This document shows positions 12,501 through 23,800 of a DNA stretch of 64,000 bases, piece by piece. The notes below the pieces were generated by a model, which worked only from the letters and a program-made list of their open reading frames with translations, searched no databases and was not told where the DNA came from. Position 1 is the first letter of the stretch. Every line of letters starts with the position of its first letter. This stretch comes from Anaeramoeba flamelloides (taxonomy: Eukaryota; Metamonada; Anaeramoebidae): NCBI GenBank assembly GCA_027625915.1, contig JANTQA010000036.1, positions 11,367,001 through 11,431,000 of the forward strand, given 5' to 3'. Made by a program: the position numbers and the translations under genes.

Positions 12501-15500
12501 ATTCAAGCATTAGACATCTCCGGAAGCCAATTGAATGAAATATCAGGACCACTTTTAAATAAATTGGTTCGTCAATCTTTTCTATTACGACATATTAATA
12601 TTTCAGCAACGGATATATCTTTTAATTTTTTTGAAGAATTCATTTCAAATCTAATTGAAAATAAAAAACTTGATAATCTCTATTTAAATTTGAGTACAAA
12701 CAATTTAGGTCCCCAAGGCGCCGAAATTATATGTGATTATTTATTAAGTGAAAATAAAATTAAAACCTTGATCGTTGATGAAAATAATTTTGGAATTAAA
12801 GGAGTAGAGCACATTCTCCAGAGTTTAATTTCAAATACCTCTGTTCATAATTTATCTATTGCAAAAAATATCAAAAAGAAAGAAAAAAGTTCAAGAGTCG
12901 GCAATTTATTAAAGGATTTGATTCAAAACAACAAGACGTTGCACAATTTAAACATATCTGGCCAATCTAAAACATATTCGATAGGCAAGAATTTATATCC
13001 AATGTTTGAAGCACTTGAACAAAATACAACGATAAAGAAATTAAAAATCGAATTTAATAATATAAACGAATTGGGAATTAAAAAATTGAGTAATTCTTTA
13101 CAAAAGAACTCTACGTTAACATCACTTTCCATGGACCAGAAGCAATCAGACCATAGCATCCAATCTTTCCAATCCTTAGCATCAATGTTTTCTCAAAATG
13201 GAACTATAATTGATTTCCCGTTCCCCAATGTACTTTACAAAAAGTTATTGAAAAAAAAAAATTTAACAATTTTACAGGATGTTAAAAATTGGATTGAGCA
13301 AAGTATTGACGAAAATAAATTACGCTCTGCCACTGAAAAAAGAGAAAGTTGGGAAAAACTTCAAAACAAAATCCAAAAATTTAAGAATCAAATGAAAAAA
13401 AGGTCTCAAAATAAATTGAACATTATTCAAAAAAAAAATTCTTTTCATGTTAGCAGTTTAAATGAAAAAAATTTTTCTCAAATTTTAAATAATAATAAAC
13501 ATACACAAAAAAACAATGATAAGGATTCAAATAATTACAATTCACCATTAAAATCATCAAATGACTTAAAAATATTTTCCGATTCAAATTCGGATATAGA
13601 AATATTGTCTGGATCAGATTTAGATTTGGGCTTTGATCAAGGTGATAATTTAAAATCAAATATAAAAGAAAATGAGAAAAATAAAGGAAAGGAAAATGAA
13701 AATGAAAATGAAAATGGAAATGAAAATGGAAATGGAAATGGAAAAGAAAAAAAAAATGAAAAGAAAAAGCAAAATATAAAAACTAATTCCGATACTGACG
13801 AAGAATTAGATATATTAACAATCATCGATACAAATAATAAAAAAGATCTTGAATCAAATTCCGAGTTGGTGACCAACAAAAAAAAAGCAAAATTATTAAA
13901 AACACCAAAAAGATCAACAAAAAGATTATTAATACCGAAAAACCCATTAGGGCGGTCTGCTTCGTTTTCACCAGAAGTTAAAAATAAAAATGAAGACACT
14001 GAATTAAATGGATGGTTATTTAAAAGAAAAATCAGTAACAAAGCCTTAGAAAGAGTAAAAGAGAAAAGACGAAGATCTAGTGGCATACATGTTCAATTTT
14101 TAGGACATTTATCAAGCTCAGAAGACGAAAATGAGGGAAATGAAAAAAACAATGAAAATAAATTGAATAATAATAATAATAATAATAATAACAATCAAAG
14201 TAAAAAATCCAAAAAAGAATTAAAATTTAATTTCAAACCAATGGACGAAAAATTATTAAACTTATTAAAGTCCAATAATACGATTGAAATCAAAAAACAC
14301 ATTCAAACAAAAAGTATTAACGCGATTGAAATGATCGATCCAAATACAAATTGGACTGTAATTCATTATGCATGCAAGCATGGCAATACAGAATTATTGT
14401 CATATTTTTTATCATTTAAGAATTCTGAAATTTTAGTAAATGTAGTTGACGACCTTGGATTAACACCATTACACCTTTTAATGACAAACGCACCCAACGT
14501 CGAATCTATCATATTATTGTCTGATTACGAGATCGATTTTAATATCAAGGATAAAAGAGGTTGGAACGCTTTGCAAATCCTCATACATACCTTTAAAGAT
14601 ACCACAGACAAAATAGACATTATTTTGCTATTATTAGAAAAGGGCAGCAACACCAACCAAAGGGATATCAAGGGGGTATGCTCAATAGACCGCGCAGCAA
14701 ATAACGGATGGGAAAAGGGGCTCTTATTATTAATCCAGCAAGGAGGCGACGTGAACATCCAGGATAACAAGGGACTGACGCCTTTGCACAAGGCGGCCCG
14801 TAACGGAATGGACAAATCGTTACAGATTTTGCTTGACAACGGTGCTAAAACGGATATTAAAGATAACGCTGGCAACACAGCATTATCTTTAGCCAGAATT
14901 TACGGACAATACAAGGTGGAAAGGATTTTGGATCCAGAAAACTCTGTTGACTTTGATATAATTTTTGATTTTGAAGATGAATTCCAACATATTAATAAAG
15001 AATTGGGATTTGAAAATATTACCTATACAGAGTATACCATTTTATTAATTGGCACCTTTAAAAGTGGGAAAACAAAACTAGTTGAAAGATTCCATTCAAG
15101 ATTGTTTTCTCAATCCTATATCCCCACCGTGGAAAATAAAATGAAAAAATATGCACTAATAAACCATAAAAGAATATTAGTTAATATTATAGATGTTTCC
15201 GGTGACCAGATTTACTCATCATTTTTATCAAATTGGATTAAAAAGGCAGATGGCATTATCATGTGTTATTCCGTTTTGGATAAAATGGAAAATTTTAATA
15301 GATTGAATAGTTTATATTCTACAATTAATAAAATCAAAAACCTTGAAAATAACAACAACAACAACAACAACAATAATAATAACAATAACAATATTAATAA
15401 TAACAAGAATAAAGAGAATAAAAATGATATACCAATATGCTTAGTTTCATTGAAAAATGATGTAAATGAAATAAGCATCAAAGAAGAAATCGGTAAGGAA

Positions 15501-16124
15501 TTTGCCAAAAAAATGAATTGTAAATTTATAAAGGCTTCAACCAAAAGGAATCAAAAAGTTGATTTTGTATTTCGGTATATACTCTCAGAAATTAAAAAAA
15601 AATACCCCAATAAACCAGAAATTAATGGTGAAAAATTTGGTGAGGTAGTATTGAAAAAGAAAAAAAAGCTTTTTTCAAAATCGTTCAATAAAGATAATAA
15701 TGAAAATGATAAAACAAACGTGACAATACTTTTTGAAGACATAATCAAAAATGAACTCTGCTTGGATTATTTTTCCAAATTTTTAAAAAAAGAATATGCA
15801 GAAGAAAATTTATTATTTTATTTTGCAGTGATATCCTTCAAGAAAATTGATGAAAATTCCTTCGATTTAATGTATACTTCCGCTCAAAAAATTTATAACG
15901 AATTTGTTTCAGAAAAATCACCTCTTCAAATAAATATTGATTATGGTGATCGAGTCATCATTGAAGAGAATTTGAAAAATAAACAAAATATAGATTCTTC
16001 TTTTTTTGATAATGCTTTAGTGCATATTTTGGGAATGCTTAAAAATGATTCTTTCTCTAAATTTCTTAAAACACAATTTTATACTGATATGATTAATGAA
16101 ATTGTTAAAAATGGGAAAATTTAA
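2553..16124 (+). CDS. CARMIL-type PH-LRR protein fused to ankyrin repeats, a Ras-like G domain and an RGS domain
   Basis: Five exons (2553-2747, 2910-3105, 3254-3649, 8814-9080, 12376-16124) join in frame to about 1600 residues. Residues 10-130 form a PH-like domain, followed by the CARMIL linker (YLSLYRTFCDYFSVP), LRRs of about 28 residues to ~640 and a CARMIL-like helical cap (FPFPNVLYKKLL). A low-complexity stretch (670-970) holds poly-Asn and Glu/Asn repeats. Ankyrin repeats span ~974-1206. The Ras-like domain has P-loop GTFKSGKT at ~1244, effector loop YIPTVE, DVSGD at ~1291 and LKND at ~1377. The RGS domain spans ~1470-1595 (EENLLFYFAV, INIDYGDR). CARMILs bind capping protein and organise actin at membranes. 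I see no CPI motif (HxTxxRPK), so capping-protein binding is unproven. The start is uncertain: 2553 is the first usable ATG, but a further 5' exon is possible. Confidence 0.88.
3950..4480. mobile_element. Non-autonomous DNA transposon, TTCCAAAAATTTGGAC family, copy 1 (degraded)
   Basis: The left end (GACACACCAAAG) and the right end (AAACTGTTTCAAAAATTTT) correspond to those of the copies at 25.7 and 36.3 kb. Internal landmarks such as TTGATCGATCAAATG also line up. It is the most diverged of the three copies, and its left inverted repeat is largely lost. Confidence 0.6.
4919..5113 (-). pseudogene. Possible gene remnant or nested frame on the antisense strand of intron 3
   Basis: This patch has clearly higher GC than the intron around it. 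Its minus-strand frame contains IPTKYPDELRLYLKGET and KNKGLACKEPFPNSP, a composition more like real protein than the Phe/Lys/Ile frames nearby. I recognise no family. It could be a decayed insertion, an exon of a nested gene or chance. The opposite strand has an equally long frame, so strand choice is tentative. Confidence 0.25.
6460..7020 (+). repeat. Dispersed repeat family R2, copy 1
   Basis: It matches 9565-10115 over several hundred bases. Shared landmarks are CAGCCAAA near the left, AATTCTATGAGTTTAAT, TTTTTTCTAAT followed by TAGT, and a T-rich block. After these come an A-rich block, a segment ending in GAAGTTTATTATTT, and AAATGGRGTTTATATT near the right end. A weaker copy lies at about 31960-32240. 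No coding capacity is visible. Confidence 0.65.
7430..7735. repeat. Hairpin element with TTAGGTTTTTTT stem and conserved tail, copy 1
   Basis: A near-perfect stem pairs CGTTAGGTTTTTTT followed by GAGTTTTCTATT (about 7487-7515) with its complement ending in AAAACCTAACG (about 7528-7555). Smaller related stems follow. The unit ends in CTAGGCTCTCTAAG then CACTTGACA, a tail also found after the clusters at 35.8 and 36.1 kb. The element is probably non-autonomous and its type is unknown. Confidence 0.65.
8268..8318. repeat. (AAT)n microsatellite
   Basis: About 16 near-perfect AAT units are flanked by TCTCAAT on the left and ATTGAGA on the right, so the whole tract sits inside a small inverted repeat. 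Confidence 0.95.
9565..10115 (+). repeat. Dispersed repeat family R2, copy 2
   Basis: It has the same orientation as the copy at 6460-7020 and lies in the next large intron of the same gene. Landmarks are CAGCCAAAGG at the left and AAATGGGGTTTATATT near the right end. Confidence 0.65.
11012..11050. repeat. Minisatellite, 9-bp unit GAAATCACA
   Basis: Four head-to-tail copies of GAAATCACA are seen inside intron 4 of the CARMIL-type gene, followed by a partial unit. Confidence 0.95.
11866..11977. repeat. Short inverted repeat
   Basis: Arms of about 23 bases (CTTCTGTGTCATTTGTTAAA and its complement, with one mismatch) are separated by roughly 65 bases containing a poly-A run. It may be a very small MITE or a structured intron segment. 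Confidence 0.7.
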
Positions 16125-17497
16125 AATTATTTAATTCCAATTTAAAAGAATAATTAAGCAATATTATATATATATATATATAATGTAGTAATTCATTTTA
16201 AAATCTAAAAATTCTATAATATTATAAATAAATATACAAAGTTAAAAAATAAAGTTTAAAATTTTTAATTTCAATAAATTATTTTATATTTAACTTTTTA
16301 TTATTATTTCTCATTTTTTTTTATTTCACAATAATTTATTAATTTTCAATTTGTTTGTCCAAGTAAAAATTGCAGAAGAGTTTTTGGAAAGTTTTTTTAT
16401 TGTTTTTGAATTATTAAATTTTTGACAATAACTCCAGTTAAAATTATCTTCTAGAAGTAAAAATAATGATAAATTCAAAAAAATTTCCAACTAAATTTTA
16501 GTTGATTTTTCATTTATTAAAAATCAATAATTCTACTTTCAAAGTAGTTCATGAAAAAGAATATTTTGAAAATAAATTAATTTTACAAAGTTTATTTCGA
16601 TTTAGAACAATACAATTCTTCATTCAAAACCGAGCAAAAAAATTTCGAAAATAGATAATGAAACAAAAATTTTTCAAACATTAATTATAAATTATCAAAC
16701 ATATATAAAAAAATTTATGGCAGAGAAACAATATAAACCTCTAAAATTGAATCATCTGATAGTTTATTGAAAATTATATCAGTGCCCACTAAGTTTTAGA
16801 CTCTTTAAAAAATTTAACAAAAAAAAAAAATCAAAAGTTTTAATTTTACTCATATTGATAATTAAAATTTTAGAGAAAATAAAAGTAAAAAAATATAAAT
16901 TTTGAGAGATTTATTTATTTTTTTATGAGGCCATTTTTTTGGGGGGATATAAGTCAAAATCCATTCAATTTGTATTTTCAGATTATATTTTTATTATATT
17001 TTGGAATTATTTGAATAAAATTTTGTTGACAACTTTTATCCAAATCTATCTCAAATATTCTTGAGATCTAAAGTGAAAAATTAAAAATAATTGTTTTTTC
17101 AATATTATACCTTAGAAAAGAGAATTCCAGGTTTCATTAGTATTTCGTATATAAATTTATATTTCATTGTAATATATCTTTTAAAAAATTACACATTTTT
17201 TTTAGGAATATAATTTCAATTTATTAAACAAATTTTTTTATTACTTAATTAAATTCTTTTTTTTTTATTTATCTTAAAATTTTTTATAACTTTATTCATT
17301 AAAATAAAAAATAACTTTTTTCTTATTGAAAAAAGTATCTAATATGTCTAAAAACTTGTGATAATACCTTTTTGGGTAATTTTGATTAATGGTAATAAAT
17401 ACTTGAATTTGATTATAATAATGTGTAACCCAACTCTTGAATTACTTTTTGAGTTCAACTAATAAATTGAATCTTTTTACCATACATTGATAAATAA

Positions 17498-17501
<4 letters not shown>

Positions 17502-17560
<59 letters not shown>
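17502..17560. repeat. (TA)n microsatellite
   Basis: A run of almost 60 bases of alternating A and T directly abuts a dispersed repeat copy. TA tracts of this length are prone to slippage and to cruciform extrusion. Confidence 0.97.
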
Positions 17561-17561
<1 letters not shown>

Positions 17562-17562
<1 letters not shown>

Positions 17563-17915
17563 CTATTTCCAAGAATGTATGGCAAATTTATTTTAAGATA
17601 TATTTATGTAACACATTCTTCAAAAAAGATTTAATTATATAAAATCATTAACCACCATTTATAGATTCTTGATAGCAATTCAATTTGTTTCTTAGTATTG
17701 TATTGCAAAAATAAAATATATTAAAATTTATGATCTCGATTTTATCTGATATTTTTTAGCAGTGAAAATTGGGGTTTATTATTTTCTTTTTGATCGAAAA
17801 AATCCTTTTCATAACTTGTATAATCCCAAAAAAATTTACAATATAATTAAAAACAGATAACTGTTTTTTCGTATTTAAAAAATCATTTGTTACCCTTTCC
17901 ATATTTCCGGTTTTT
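17562..17915 (-). repeat. Dispersed repeat family R3, copy 1
   Basis: On the minus strand it runs from GGAAATATGGAAAGGGT to AAAATAAATTTGCC and AATAGCTTATAT. The same order and spacing occur on the plus strand at 62576-62930. The middle part is weakly conserved. A further scrap of the end module lies near 18110-18155. Confidence 0.5.
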
Positions 17916-19567
17916 TATTCAAATTGGTCGTACATTGCTTTAACCAAAAAAAGTTACTATTTTTTTTTTTCATTTTTTGGGAATATTTCAACTAACATAC
18001 TTTTAAGTCAATACATAAGTGGTTTATTCAATCGGTATTAATATTAAACTTAATTTGGTATCTTTGATTAATGATTACCATCCCTAAAAAAGATTATTTT
18101 TCATGAAATGTAAAAAAAAATGCCCCACTTTTTTAGAAATACCTTATATATATATATATATTCTCAAGGTTTTTTTATTATTTGTTTTTTATAAATCAAA
18201 ACATTTTAAAGAATCGTCCAAGTAGGTGATTTTCTTTTTTTTTCTTGGGAATTGAAACAATAAAAGAAACCTGTTTTATTTCTATGAAAACAATAAAAAT
18301 TATTGTGAATTTTTATTTAAAAATAACAAGACCTTTTTTTAAATTTTATTTTTTTTTTTTAATTAACTTTTCAATTGACAAAAAAAATCATAAAAAGTAT
18401 TTATAATACATTTGGGTACAATTTATTAACTTAATGCTAAAGTATTATGTATTTTGAAATGTATTTTTTTCAAATTAATTTTTTTTTTGTGTACCAATTT
18501 TTGGTGTTGAGTTTAGAACTACCAATGTAAAATGATTTCAAAATTATATGTATAAAAAAAAAATCAGGTTAGAGCCAAAAAGCCCCTTTTCAAATTAAAA
18601 AATGTTCTTTTTTCATTATTCTAGTTCAAATAAAATATCTAATTCTGTATCAATGGTCTAGCTAATTTCAAATCAAATTTGAAGCTAAACTTCTAAATAT
18701 TGTAAGTAAAATTTAACTTTGGACCTGGTTTGATACAAATTTTTTCATAATTTTTTTGGAATTTTTTAAAGAAATTTATTGTTTTTTTTCAATAATCAGA
18801 ATAATTACTTTTATTATATCTATTTCATGTGAAAATTTTACATTTTACCCATTGATTTTTGAATTTCTTTTTTAATTGCATAAATTTAAGAAACTAACAT
18901 CATATATACGTATTGATTATTACAGGTATCCATTATCTTTTAATGTGTGAGTTTTCCTTGAAATAAAGAAAAACAATTTTGAATTATAAACATTGTAATC
19001 GAAGTCTACAAGGGTTATTTTATATAGGTATTATTCAGGAACTTTTCAGACCCTTCAAATATTTTTTTTAAACAATTTTTTATGTATACTGAAGATTTAT
19101 ACAACCAAATGAAAATCAAAAATAAAAAGATATTAAATACTATATTTATTTATGAGATAATTTTTTTCCGAAATTGGTGCAATATTTACAATAATAAAAG
19201 ACAAAATAATTGTTAAAAACAAAATAATAATGAAATTTGAAAATGGTTCACATTTTGACTTAAGAACTACATTTCAGTCTCGAAAGTTTTGAGTTATTTT
19301 ACTTTTGGTTCACCATTATATTTTCCTTCAGACTAAATTGGATGAATAAATTACTAGTTTCAAAGCCTAAAATTGTAAAAAAAAAAAATTTTTTCAAAAT
19401 ATATTGGAGACCCAAAAAATTAAAAAACAAATGACTTTAAGGGATTTTCAAGCGTAATATCAAAAACCCAAACGTTTCAAGCATTAGTGTAATTATAAAA
19501 AAATATTTAGAAGCCCTTGAGGAATTGTTTTGTATTTATAGATTTGTAATTGAAATTATGAAAGGTA

Positions 19568-20433
19568 ACCATTGTGAAAAAAATTTGGTTCATTAAAAAA
19601 AATTGGGTCAGTCAAAAATTTGTTTTCGTTTTTTAAATAATAAATATTAGCAAAATGATTTTTGATCAAAGTAAAATTTTATGAACAAATCTTACATTTA
19701 AGAAAAACTAAAGTTATTATCAATAATAATTTTCAGAAGTAAAATTAAATTGTTGCATTTTAACCTTTTGGAATTACTGTGGAACTCTTAAAAACAAAAA
19801 TTGAATTTTAATTGTAAGCTTTACTAAAAATGTTGATTTTTTTTATTAGATTACATTCCAAGGCCAAGTTAATCATTGTCTGGGAAGACCAAAAATTAAT
19901 AACCGTTTTAAATTAAGGTTTGTCTATGGGGATTTTTAGAATTTAAATGGTTTCTGAAATCTTGATATTTCGGTATTTTAAAGTTTTGATTGTAAACATT
20001 AGTGGAAAACAACCCCTTTCGAAAAAACAGCTTTTTTGGAAGATTTTAGGATTCAATTGGGTTTAAAAGGATATTTAAGATTAACCGTGATAAATTTGCG
20101 TTCATTAACAATTATAAATATCTTATTGAATTAATAGATTTTAATATTTCCTATTAAATATTTCTCTTATTTTTAGTAAAGTTGACAATTAAAAATAAAT
20201 TTTTGTATTTTTGGAGTTCCACAGTAATTCCAAAAGGTTAAAATGCAACAATTTAATTTTACTTCTGAAAATTATTATTGATAGTTACTTTAGTTTTTCT
20301 TAAATGTAAGATTTGTTCATAAAATTTTACTTTGATCAAAAATCATTTTGCTAATATTTATTATTTAAAAAACGAAAACAAATTTTTGACTTACCCAATT
20401 TTTTTTAATGAACCAAATTTTTTTCACAATGGT
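19568..20433. mobile_element. Long inverted-repeat (foldback/MITE) element with ~230 bp arms
   Basis: The left arm (19568 to about 19800) and right arm (about 20198-20433) are near-exact reverse complements, separated by about 400 bases. The ends read ACCATTGTGAAAAAAATTTG. The inner borders lie near GGAATTACTGTGGAACTC. The high arm identity suggests a fairly recent insertion. The terminus resembles those of the elements at 39.0 and 47.3 kb. There is no transposase inside, so it is non-autonomous. Confidence 0.85.
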
Positions 20434-20890
20434 AAAATCAAATTTTAGCATGATCACTAATATATGGTAAAAATTGTTAGAATTGTGAAATTTATCATTT
20501 TTTACACAAGAAATTCTAAAGTGGTAAATTTAACTGAGATTAAGGATCTCTTTCAAGAATGTTTTTAGCGATAATTTTACATTTTTCACCATATTATTTA
20601 ATCATTTAAATCACAAAACAAATATTTTAAAAAAACCTTTCAAATTTTTTATCAGAAAATAAATGAAATTCATACTCAAATGGTGTGGGCAAAGAAAAAA
20701 AGTATTTTAGATCATTTTTTTTTTTTGATTCTTTCCGAAGCATAATTGTAATTTTTAATTTTGAAGACTTTTTTCAAATTTTTTACTTGTCGAATACATA
20801 ATCGAACAAAAAAATCTCATCACAACTCTTGTTTTATTTTCAGTTTTTCATCAAACACACTCAGTCAACTTAATTGAGAACAAACCCCTT

Positions 20891-23800
20891 ATGGCTAGTA
20901 TTAAAAATCTTTTTGTTTCAAACAAGCATTTTCGGGATCTGCTTCGTGTTCTTTTTGAAACAGGGATGATCAACCCAAAGCCAATAAACTGTTCAAGCCA
21001 AGAATTACAAGAGATTGTCAAAAAATCACAAACTGCTTTGCTGTCTGAATATAATAAGCAGACAAACAGAGAATTAGATGAAAATAATCAGAATCATGAT
21101 TTATCTCTACTTGAAGAAAATGAAAATGAAATATCATCTTTTATTTGTGATTTGATACAAGTTTTAATCAACAACAAAACGGAATACGATGATTTTCTTT
21201 CTCGGTTAGACAAATCAATCGAGGAGTATAAATTGAAATTAATAAATTTTGATTTGTTACCAGATGAAAAAAGAAAAAGAAAACATATCCTAATTGGAAA
21301 AACAGAACCACACTCTGAAGATGAAGAAAAAGACCAAGACGAAAACGAAGACGAAGATGAAGAAGAGGAAAATGATCAGAAAAGAAAGAAAGGAAAAAAA
21401 AAAAAAAAAGAAAAAGAAAAAGAAAAAGAAAAAGAAAAAGAAAAAGAAAAAGAAAAAGAAAAAGAAAAAGGAAAAGAAAAAGATCACAAAAAAAAAGAAA
21501 TTCAAAAAAAATTTCAAAAAAAATTCAATATCAAGCAAAATGGTAAAAGGAGAAGAGAAAATTTGCCAAAAAGAGCTGTAATGTTATTAAAACAAAATTT
21601 AATTGAAAATGTGGAAAACCCTTACCCATCGAAACAAAAAAAACTAGAATTAGTCCAACAAACAGGTAACTTTAATTTTTGATCACACTTTTTGAAAACA
21701 ATCAAAAATTTACAATATTGATTATTTTTTTTGATTTTTCTAACAAATTTGATAATGCTATAAAATTAATGGTGTGCTTTTTATCATAGAAGAGTATCAA
21801 ATTAAAGAATTTTATTATTATTGATAATTTGTTTTAGTGCTCCATAGTTCATATGTCTCTAAAAAATCTTTTTGTAAAAAGTCCTTACAGACCTAATACT
21901 TTTTAGTGTTAAGTATAAGATCACAAATAAGACACAAAAAAATCAACAAAGTAACAAAAAAAGGATTGATCCTAAGAATGCACCAACCTTTTTTTAACAA
22001 CCCAATAAAAAATTGTTCGCCTTATATACAAGAGTTGTGCCTTATTTTTATTTTTTTTCAATTTATTTGATTAATTAGAATGTTGATTAAAAATACCGAG
22101 AACTGTAAAAAACGATCTAATAAATTTAAAATCACCCTTATCATACACTGATCAACCCCCCCCCAGAGCATAAAACCAGTCTTTCAAAATCAATCAAATG
22201 TTTTTTCTTCTTCTTATTTCAATATAACATCCAATTTTCTACCCAATAGTACGACTAAGATCAAATCAATTTTGAAAGTAATCTCCTTGTTATTTTCACT
22301 AAAATTTAAATTAGGAAGGAAATTTGATAAAATATAACATTTTTACTCAATAATTTTCAAATTTTTTGTTTTTTTTTGATGATAAAAAATTTTACTAAAA
22401 TTTACTCTATTTTTTTGATAAATTTTCTAATTTTATTTTTTTAGTTTTAAGAATTTCTTTTTAATAATAGAACTTTAAGAAACAGTCTCATATTTACAAC
22501 TTGTTTTTTGGTGATTTCTTTGATCAATAGCGATGTATAACTTTCTAGAGAAAAAAGAAAAATGAATTTTAATTTGAAACACTGGGTTATTAAGTCTTGA
22601 ATAAGTTCTTTTAATGGTAATGGTAAAAAATATAAGGAATTTTCAAAAAAATCTGAATTTTACAACAAATTTAACGATTGTTTGATTAATATTGAAGACT
22701 TCAAAGCTGAAAAACACATTTCTTTAAATTTGCCTTGAAATTTAGATTAGTTCCGAAAAAAATGTTAGTTATATTAAAAATATAAATAATTAAATCCTAA
22801 ATTATTTTGGAAATCGTTTTTACAGATTGGAAATATATTGACAAGACTACATGTTCCATAGAAATGAAAGGAAGGTGAATAATCTCTGGGTTCAATTTTC
22901 AATGTTTATAGTAAATCATAATAAATAAAAAAAAAACAATGTAATTTTTGGGGTTCTAAACATTATTTTTTAATAACCAGAAACAATTATTTTTACATTT
23001 CTAAATTCCAATATGGAAAAATAAATTTAAAAATATTTCAAAAACAATATAAAAAGTAAATCAAAACAACCACTCTTGGAAAAAACCAGTGTTTGAATCC
23101 AAAAATTCAGAACATGATTTTCATTTAAAAAAAAACCAACCCCTATGAAATAAACGGGAAAGAGGGAAAAAAAGTGAAACACCATTTTTCATTGAGAACC
23201 TAACTGAAAACGAAAAGTAAAATCAATTAAAAGAAGAAACCAATTAACTTCAAATAATAATCCATTATATTATTGTCAATCAACCCAACAAATACAATTT
23301 AAATCTACTTTTTTATCCTCAATTATTGGCGTGGTTTTGGAGATCTCAAAAATAGTCAATTTTTTTGAACCAATTTTTAATAATTGATCAATCAAAGAAA
23401 AACCCCAACTAAAAGCTAGTATTAAAAAAACTATTATTGCGTTGAATGCTTCATTTTGTCTTTATTTATTTATTTATTCCTTTATTAATTGATCTTGTTT
23501 TTAATTTTCATTAACGTTCCCGATTAAAAACCGTATTTTACTTTTTTTCTCGGTTTCACTTTTTTCCAAAATGGTAAACTTGAAATTTTGAATTTATTAG
23601 AAACTAAAGTTGATGATAAATCACCCAATTTTTTTATTATTAATATTTTTTTTTTATTTTATGTTATTTTTAGACGAAAAATAAATATTTCTAGTGTATA
23701 GAACTGTATATTAATATACTGATTTTTTTATTATAATAGATAACTTTAATTGATAAAAAATTTGTATTTTCAAAATTTGATTTTTAATGGTCAATGATTT

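Larger units (their letters stand above)
16125..20843. other. Gene-free region between the CARMIL-type and homeobox genes
   Basis: No frame with plausible protein composition is seen. The region holds a TA microsatellite, a repeat copy (about 17562-17915) and a long inverted-repeat element (19568-20433). The 5' exon or UTR of the homeobox gene may lie here, but I could not identify it. Confidence 0.6.

Noticed and set aside
12376-12530. Treating the large last exon of the fusion gene as starting at the ATG at 12531
   Set aside because: The LRR continues in frame upstream to the acceptor at 12375 with no stop, so the ATG is internal.
13637-14086. 149-codon minus-strand frame inside the CARMIL-type gene
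   Set aside because: It is the mirror of Glu/Asn/Lys-rich coding sequence (Phe/Ser/Leu runs), with no domain, and lies wholly within a well-supported exon.
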